A DNA stretch of 38,257 nucleotides, taken from assembly GCA_020720115.1 (NCBI GenBank), contig DYPD01000029.1, forward strand, positions 1 to 38,257. The letters run 5' to 3'. The notes under the pieces are model-generated. The model did not search any database. It was not told the origin of the DNA and saw only the letters and a list, made by a program, of their open reading frames with translations. This document shows, piece by piece, positions 34,758-38,257 of the stretch. The stretch is from Thiomargarita sp. GTDB taxonomy: Bacteria; Pseudomonadota; Gammaproteobacteria; Beggiatoales; Beggiatoaceae. Each line of letters begins with the position of its first letter. Position 1 is the first letter of the stretch. The position numbers and the translations under genes are program-made.

Positions 34758-35889
34758 ATGAATCCCTTTCAAACCCAACTCGGCAATCCCCAATCTCAGG
34801 GCTGGCAACCCGCGCAAACTCGCCTCCGCGCCTTGCGCCGGGGAGAAAATCCCTACCACGCGGGCAACGCGCTGCCGCCCAATTCGCCGGTATTTTTCGG
34901 GCGCGAGGATATTTTGCAAAAAATCCGCGCCCGCCTGCTCAGCCCGGACAAACCGCAATCCGCCAGCCTGCTGGGCGAGCGGCGCATTAGCAAATCCTCC
35001 CTGCTCAACCAAATCGCCGTGTCCCTGGCGCAAGAACCCGGCTTGTTGGTACTGCAAGCGAATATGCAGGCGTTCACGCATAGCGAGCAGTCCCAGTTTT
35101 TCCAACACCTGCACACCGCGTTGTGCCGGGGTTTGGGTATCGAAGCCGCTGTGCCGGTCAGTGATTTCGCCGGATTGCGCGATTTTATCGAAGAACAAGC
35201 CCAGACTTGCCGGTTTGTGGTGATACTCGACGAAGCCGAGCGGCTCATCCGCAATCCCCATTTTGGCAACGATTTTCTGGCTAATCTGCGCACTCTGGCT
35301 TACGAATCCCGTTACCGGCTGGGCTATCTGACCGCCACCCGCCACCCGCCTGTCGCTGGAGCAAGAATGCCGGACGCACCACAAGGAAGAATCCACCTTC
35401 TGGGGCATTTTCGGGCTTCCCTATATGTTGGGCTTGTTGAGCGATGCGGAAAGCCTGGCGCTCATCTGCGAACCGTTTCAAGCCACTTTGGAAAAATCCC
35501 CGCCTGCCGAGGCATTTCGCGTTTACACCGGCAATCACCCGTATTTTCTGCAACTGGCGCTGTGGGAAAGCTGGGAGGCGCAGAAACAAGACCGCGCCGT
35601 GAATTGGCGCTACTTTGGTCACCAATTACGCCAGAACTATTATCAACCGCTGTGGAATTGCCGCACACCGGATGAAAAAACCTGCCTGCGCCATGTCGCT
35701 GATGGCGGAGTGGCGGCAGACAACCACATCTCGGTAGAATTAGAGCAACGCGGGCTGCTTGCTTTTACTTCGACAAGCTCAGCACAAGTACTTCGACAAG
35801 CTCAGCACAAGCGCCTGCGCAAGTATTCGCCGAAGATTTCGCCGCATTCGTGCGCCAACAAAACCAGCCATCAGGAGAATCAACCGTGA
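34758..35889 (+). pseudogene. Broken P-loop ATPase (AAA_14/ORC-like)
   Basis: Intact pieces spell an ATP-binding protein: FFGREDILQKI, LLGERRISKSSLLNQI as a degenerate Walker A, and RFVVILDEAERLIRN as Walker B. At about 35345-35352 the frame shifts by +1; after it the coding sense resumes as LSLEQECRTHHKEEST, then LPYMLGLLSDAES and GNHPYFLQLALWESWE. A 46-bp pair of 23-nt repeats at 35766-35811 shifts the frame again. Beyond it, frame 0 reads APAQVFAEDFAAFVRQQNQ, the likely original end. The Walker A Gly before Lys is Ser (ISKSS), consistent with decay. The current downstream frame ends as GTGA over the next gene. Confidence 0.82.
35766..35811. repeat. Perfect tandem pair of a 23-nt repeat inside the broken ATPase gene
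   Basis: The unit, beginning TACTTCGACAAGCTCAGCAC and ending AAG, occurs twice without mismatch (35766-35788 and 35789-35811). The 46 added bases are not a multiple of three and change the reading frame. The reverse complement closely matches the first unit at 2992-3011. Confidence 0.92.
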
Positions 35890-36254
35890 CAACAGAAACC
35901 CCAGAAATCAAGCCCACCGGCTTTATCACATTTGCTAAAGACCTGCTATATTCCGCGATTGCCGCAGTGCCCGCAGTCAAATACGCCCTCGGCGTGGCGG
36001 GTATCGCGGCGGCGGCGGGCTTGATTTTTCTGCTGCTGCGCGACTGGCGCACGGCCTTTTTCAGCATCCTGGGCATGTTGTTTTTCATGGGCTTGCGGTT
36101 CATTTTCGCGGGATTGAGCAAAACCATTCCCAAAGCCGCGCAACTGACTTTCATCTGGTTTTTGCTGCTGCTCTTCATGGCGATTTGCGCCATGCTGTTT
36201 TCCTCGGTATTTTTCCAATGGCCGCTGCCGTTGGGCAAGTGGGCGATGGGGTGA
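35886..36254 (+). CDS. Small membrane protein following the broken ATPase
   Basis: 122 aa from GTG 35886, with AGGAG at 35874-35878. It has three to four transmembrane helices (KYALGVAGIAAAAGLIFLLL, FFSILGMLFFMGLRFIFAGL, FIWFLLLLFMAICAMLF). No recognised family. The same frame continues upstream without a stop into FAEDFAAFVRQQNQ, so in the ancestral state it may have been the C-terminal membrane domain of the ATPase rather than a separate gene. The other reading gives a GTGA overlap with the ATPase stop. Confidence 0.6.
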   Translation: MTTETPEIKPTGFITFAKDLLYSAIAAVPAVKYALGVAGIAAAAGLIFLLLRDWRTAFFSILGMLFFMGLRFIFAGLSKTIPKAAQLTFIWFLLLLFMAICAMLFSSVFFQWPLPLGKWAMG

Positions 36255-36297
36255 GTCCGGCGCACTGACGCGGCGGTGTTGCTGAAGGAGCGGACGA

Positions 36298-36547
36298 ATG
36301 GATTTCATTCTGACTGAACACGCACGGAAGCGTTGCGCGCAACGAAAAATCAAGTTGGAATGGATTCGGGGGGGCGCTGGAGAAGCCGGCGCGAATCGAA
36401 GGCGACGTTACCGACGACAGCTTGGCGCATGTGCTCTGGCCCGTGCCTGACAAAGGATTTCAGGTGTTACGGGTAATTTACAACGAGACCACCGAACCCG
36501 TGGCGGTCGTCACCGCTTATTTTGACAATGAGGTCATTTTGCCATGA
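36298..36547 (+). pseudogene. DUF4258 family gene with a frameshift in a G7 run
   Basis: ATG 36298 follows AAGGAG (36285-36290) and reads DFILTEHARKRCAQRKIKLE. A run of seven G at 36368-36374 then breaks the frame. Removing one G continues as ALEKPARIEGDVTDD, HVLWPVPDKGFQVLRVIYNE and VVTAYFDNEVILP to TGA 36545, the usual DUF4258 course. DUF4258 proteins are small RelE/BrnT-like candidates for toxins. The stop overlaps the DUF2283 start by ATGA. It may be a true pseudogene, a slippage-switchable gene, or a homopolymer error. Confidence 0.78.
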
Positions 36548-36762
36548 AACTTGAATTCGATCCGCTCGCGGACGCCGCTTATTTTGAAATCGCCCTCGCC
36601 GAGGTCGAAAGCAGCAGGGAAATCGAGCAGGGTATTATCGTGGATTACGACAAGAACGGACATGTCGTGGGCATCGAAGTGCTTTCCGTCAGCAAACGTG
36701 GACGGGATTTGTTCTCCGTCTCGCGCGTCGCAATAAGGCCGGCAGCGCGGCTGGGCGCTTGA
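36544..36762 (+). CDS. DUF2283 protein, partner of the DUF4258 gene
   Basis: 72 aa: MKLEFDPLADAAYFEIALAE, IEQGIIVDYDKNGHVVGIEV, LSVSKR, the typical DUF2283 pattern. These small proteins are often encoded directly after DUF4258 genes and are suspected antitoxin-like partners; this is a suggestion from gene pairing, not a proven activity. It appears intact although the putative toxin gene is frameshifted. Confidence 0.85.
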   Translation: MKLEFDPLADAAYFEIALAEVESSREIEQGIIVDYDKNGHVVGIEVLSVSKRGRDLFSVSRVAIRPAARLGA

Positions 36763-36771
36763 ATTGCCACA

Positions 36772-37767
36772 TTGAGACCAGGAAACCTTCCCCATGACCC
36801 TCCCCCCGCCCTCGCCTACATCCTCCGCCACGCCTGGCTGTGGCCGCTGGTGTTTTGGCTGCGACCTTTGCAGGTGATTTCGGAAGCGAAGAAAAATAAG
36901 CGAGAAATGTGGGAACTCTGGTGCGCGTTGCTGGGCGGCGCGGCTTGGGGATTTATCGGCGGGGTGATTTTATATTGGCAGATCGGCAATCCGCATATTT
37001 TGTGGGTCATGCCGCTTGCTGGCGCTGAAGCTGTCGCTGTCACGATCCTGCTGTTCATTATACTCGGCATTACTGCTGGCATCTATTTGAATTTATTTAT
37101 TATTCAATTCATTTTATTGATCCTGGGCGGACTGGTGCTGGCGCTGGCGCTGTGGGAAGTTTTCTATCGTCTGAAATATCAACGCGGCATACCAGATTGG
37201 GCGAAATATACATTACTGTTTGCCTGGTTTCTCGGCATCCCCGCCGCCAGTTTTGCCTTTCTGCCACATTTGCCGGTCACGGAAACGCCAGTGTGGGGCA
37301 GCACATTTCTGGTCTCAATCGGCTGGGGATTTGTCAGTGGCTATAGCGGCTACTCGTACTCTGCTTTCTCCAGACAAACCCTGCGCGAACACAGCCACAA
37401 AAGAACGGAGTTTATCGTTGGCTTGTGGCTGTTGTGCGGGATATTCGCAGCGGCAGCCTGGCTGCTGGGTCCGCACACCCAGCAACTCAATGAGAAACTT
37501 GACACAATGGCGCTATTTTTAATCGCCACGCCCATTCTGTTCACCGCGTTGCCGCTGTATCCGCTGATTGTGCTGGAAAATCTGCGTCAAACTCGCGTCG
37601 CGTTTCTGCGGAGTCTAACAAAAACGGAAAACCTGCTGCCGCTGCGCTTCCAAACCTTTGCCTATCCTCTGCCCGGTTTTTACCGCCTATTCAAAAACTA
37701 CAGCCTCCTGCGCGGTACACCAGAAACCGTGAAACTGCTGCAAAAAATTCAACTCGAAAGCCTGTAA
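36772..37767 (+). CDS. Polytopic membrane protein, probably a truncated gene
   Basis: 331 codons with about eight transmembrane helices (LLGGAAWGFIGGVILYW, LFIIQFILLILGGLVLALAL, FLVSIGWGFVSGYSGYSYSAF, ALFLIATPILFTALPLYPLIV). The track-consistent start is a weak TTG at 36772. A better-looking ATG at 36794, preceded by AGGA, is in another frame and would join the main frame (LAYILRHAWLWPLVF) after one base change in the C-rich stretch 36797-36810. The frame closes at TAA 37765-37767, but clear coding sense resumes in the same frame immediately after. No family recognised. Confidence 0.6.
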   Translation: MRPGNLPHDPPPALAYILRHAWLWPLVFWLRPLQVISEAKKNKREMWELWCALLGGAAWGFIGGVILYWQIGNPHILWVMPLAGAEAVAVTILLFIILGITAGIYLNLFIIQFILLILGGLVLALALWEVFYRLKYQRGIPDWAKYTLLFAWFLGIPAASFAFLPHLPVTETPVWGSTFLVSIGWGFVSGYSGYSYSAFSRQTLREHSHKRTEFIVGLWLLCGIFAAAAWLLGPHTQQLNEKLDTMALFLIATPILFTALPLYPLIVLENLRQTRVAFLRSLTKTENLLPLRFQTFAYPLPGFYRLFKNYSLLRGTPETVKLLQKIQLESL

Positions 37768-37989
37768 GAAGGCAGCGCGGCGCGGGGCGCGAAAAAACTG
37801 GCGCATGACAACGAATGGGCGTTGCCGTTCAGCGGTGCGCTGGCGGTGTTTGCCAATCCCGCCACCACTGCGCCCCTGACTTTGTGCGGCGAGGCAGCGC
37901 GTTCGGTTGCGGTATTGGCGCGTAAGATTGAAAAAGAAGATGAACAGCCGTTGCGGGTGTTTTTGGGGGATTATCCGCCTAAGCCGAGC
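37768..37989 (+). pseudogene. In-frame coding remnant after the membrane protein stop
   Basis: Directly after TAA 37765, and in the same frame, the bases read EGSAARGAKKLAHDNEWALP, then FSGALAVFANPATTAPLTL, then RSVAVLARKIEKEDEQPLRV and FLGDYPPKPS, a plausible protein tail. A CAA-to-TAA change could have created the stop. The remnant runs into a short dispersed repeat at 37993. Confidence 0.6.
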
Positions 37990-37992
37990 ACA

Positions 37993-38013
37993 CTCGTTCC
38001 CACGCTCCTGCGT
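37993..38013. repeat. Fragment of a dispersed repeat of the TCGTTCCCACGCTC type
   Basis: TCGTTCCCACGCTCCTGCGT resembles one arm of a common proteobacterial intergenic repeat whose other arm would read GTGGGAATG. Here the second arm is missing, and CAATGCC follows. Confidence 0.5.
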
Positions 38014-38036
38014 CAATGCCATTAAGTTAAGGGAAT

Positions 38037-38255
38037 TTAGAAAGAGATTTTGCATAATCGTTTGAAATAGTTTAAAAGAGTTTTTGAGGAGGAATTTTTT
38101 CTAGGTGGAGGAGGTTTATCGCAACGATAACGTGTCGGATTTGTTAGAAAAAGTTTCTCTAATTTGTTCATGAGTTTATCAATGTTTTTTTCACTATAAA
38201 GTAAATCAAAAGCATGGTTTTTAATTGCATTAGGGGTGGAGCAACACCCCGCAAG
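38037..38255 (-). CDS. C-terminal fragment of an unidentified protein, cut by the window edge
   Basis: 73 codons read in from the right edge to TAA (complement of 38037-38039): NHAFDLLYSEKNIDKLMNKL, EKLFLTNPTRYRC, then the basic tail KPPPPRKNSSSKTLLNYFKR. The basic C-terminal tail recalls some insertion-sequence transposases, but there is too little to assign it. AT-rich, unlike the GC-rich genes to the left. Confidence 0.5.
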   Translation of the reverse strand, partial: LAGCCSTPNAIKNHAFDLLYSEKNIDKLMNKLEKLFLTNPTRYRCDKPPPPRKNSSSKTLLNYFKRLCKISF

Positions 38256-38257
38256 AT

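Overview
Organism: the gene set and gene order point to a gammaproteobacterium with moderate GC, plausibly a sulfur-oxidising or autotrophic lineage near Thiotrichales/Chromatiales. The support is rpsO-pnp, a ruvX-pyrR-pyrB cluster, ilvE followed by a CHCC zinc finger, hpt followed by a methylthioinosine-type phosphorylase, a CbbQ-type ATPase, a class III PHA synthase subunit (PhaE) and a bacteriohemerythrin. The lineage below class level is a guess; no rRNA or tRNA was seen.

Layout. 1-2940: rpsO and pnp, each followed by a hairpin terminator. 3330-5540: envelope proteins of unknown role, including a pilin-head domain fused to two membrane helices. 5565-13320 (minus strand): bacteriohemerythrin, uvrD, pyrB, pyrR, ruvX, a Cys-rich exported protein, a CbbQ-like ATPase, a CHCC zinc finger and ilvE. 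13587-17665 (plus): a PerM/AI-2E permease, a DUF4350 protein, a toxin-antitoxin pair and a MoxR ATPase. The TA pair separates DUF4350 from MoxR, and the usual DUF58 partner is not present.

17855-30172 is the most unusual part. A tightly coupled minus-strand operon encodes a small exported or membrane-anchored protein, a TIR-domain protein, a 1355-aa STAND NTPase with C-terminal WD40 repeats, and a small membrane protein. It diverges from a plus-strand pair: a 1958-aa beta-propeller/GAF histidine kinase and a stand-alone receiver-domain protein, joined by a 1-nt overlap. The first set has the parts of a prokaryotic conflict or immune system (TIR effector, STAND switch, propeller sensor). I infer that the phosphorelay may control or report to it; the sequence alone does not prove this.

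30313-34700: phaE, an MltD-type lytic transglycosylase, hpt and a methylthioinosine/methylthioadenosine phosphorylase. 34758-38025: a more GC-rich, decaying accessory segment. It holds a broken P-loop ATPase with a degenerate Walker A, a membrane protein, a frameshifted DUF4258 gene next to an intact DUF2283 gene, and a polytopic membrane protein followed by in-frame coding remnants. Short dispersed repeats lie inside or at the ends of these genes. A partial minus-strand reading frame runs off the right edge.
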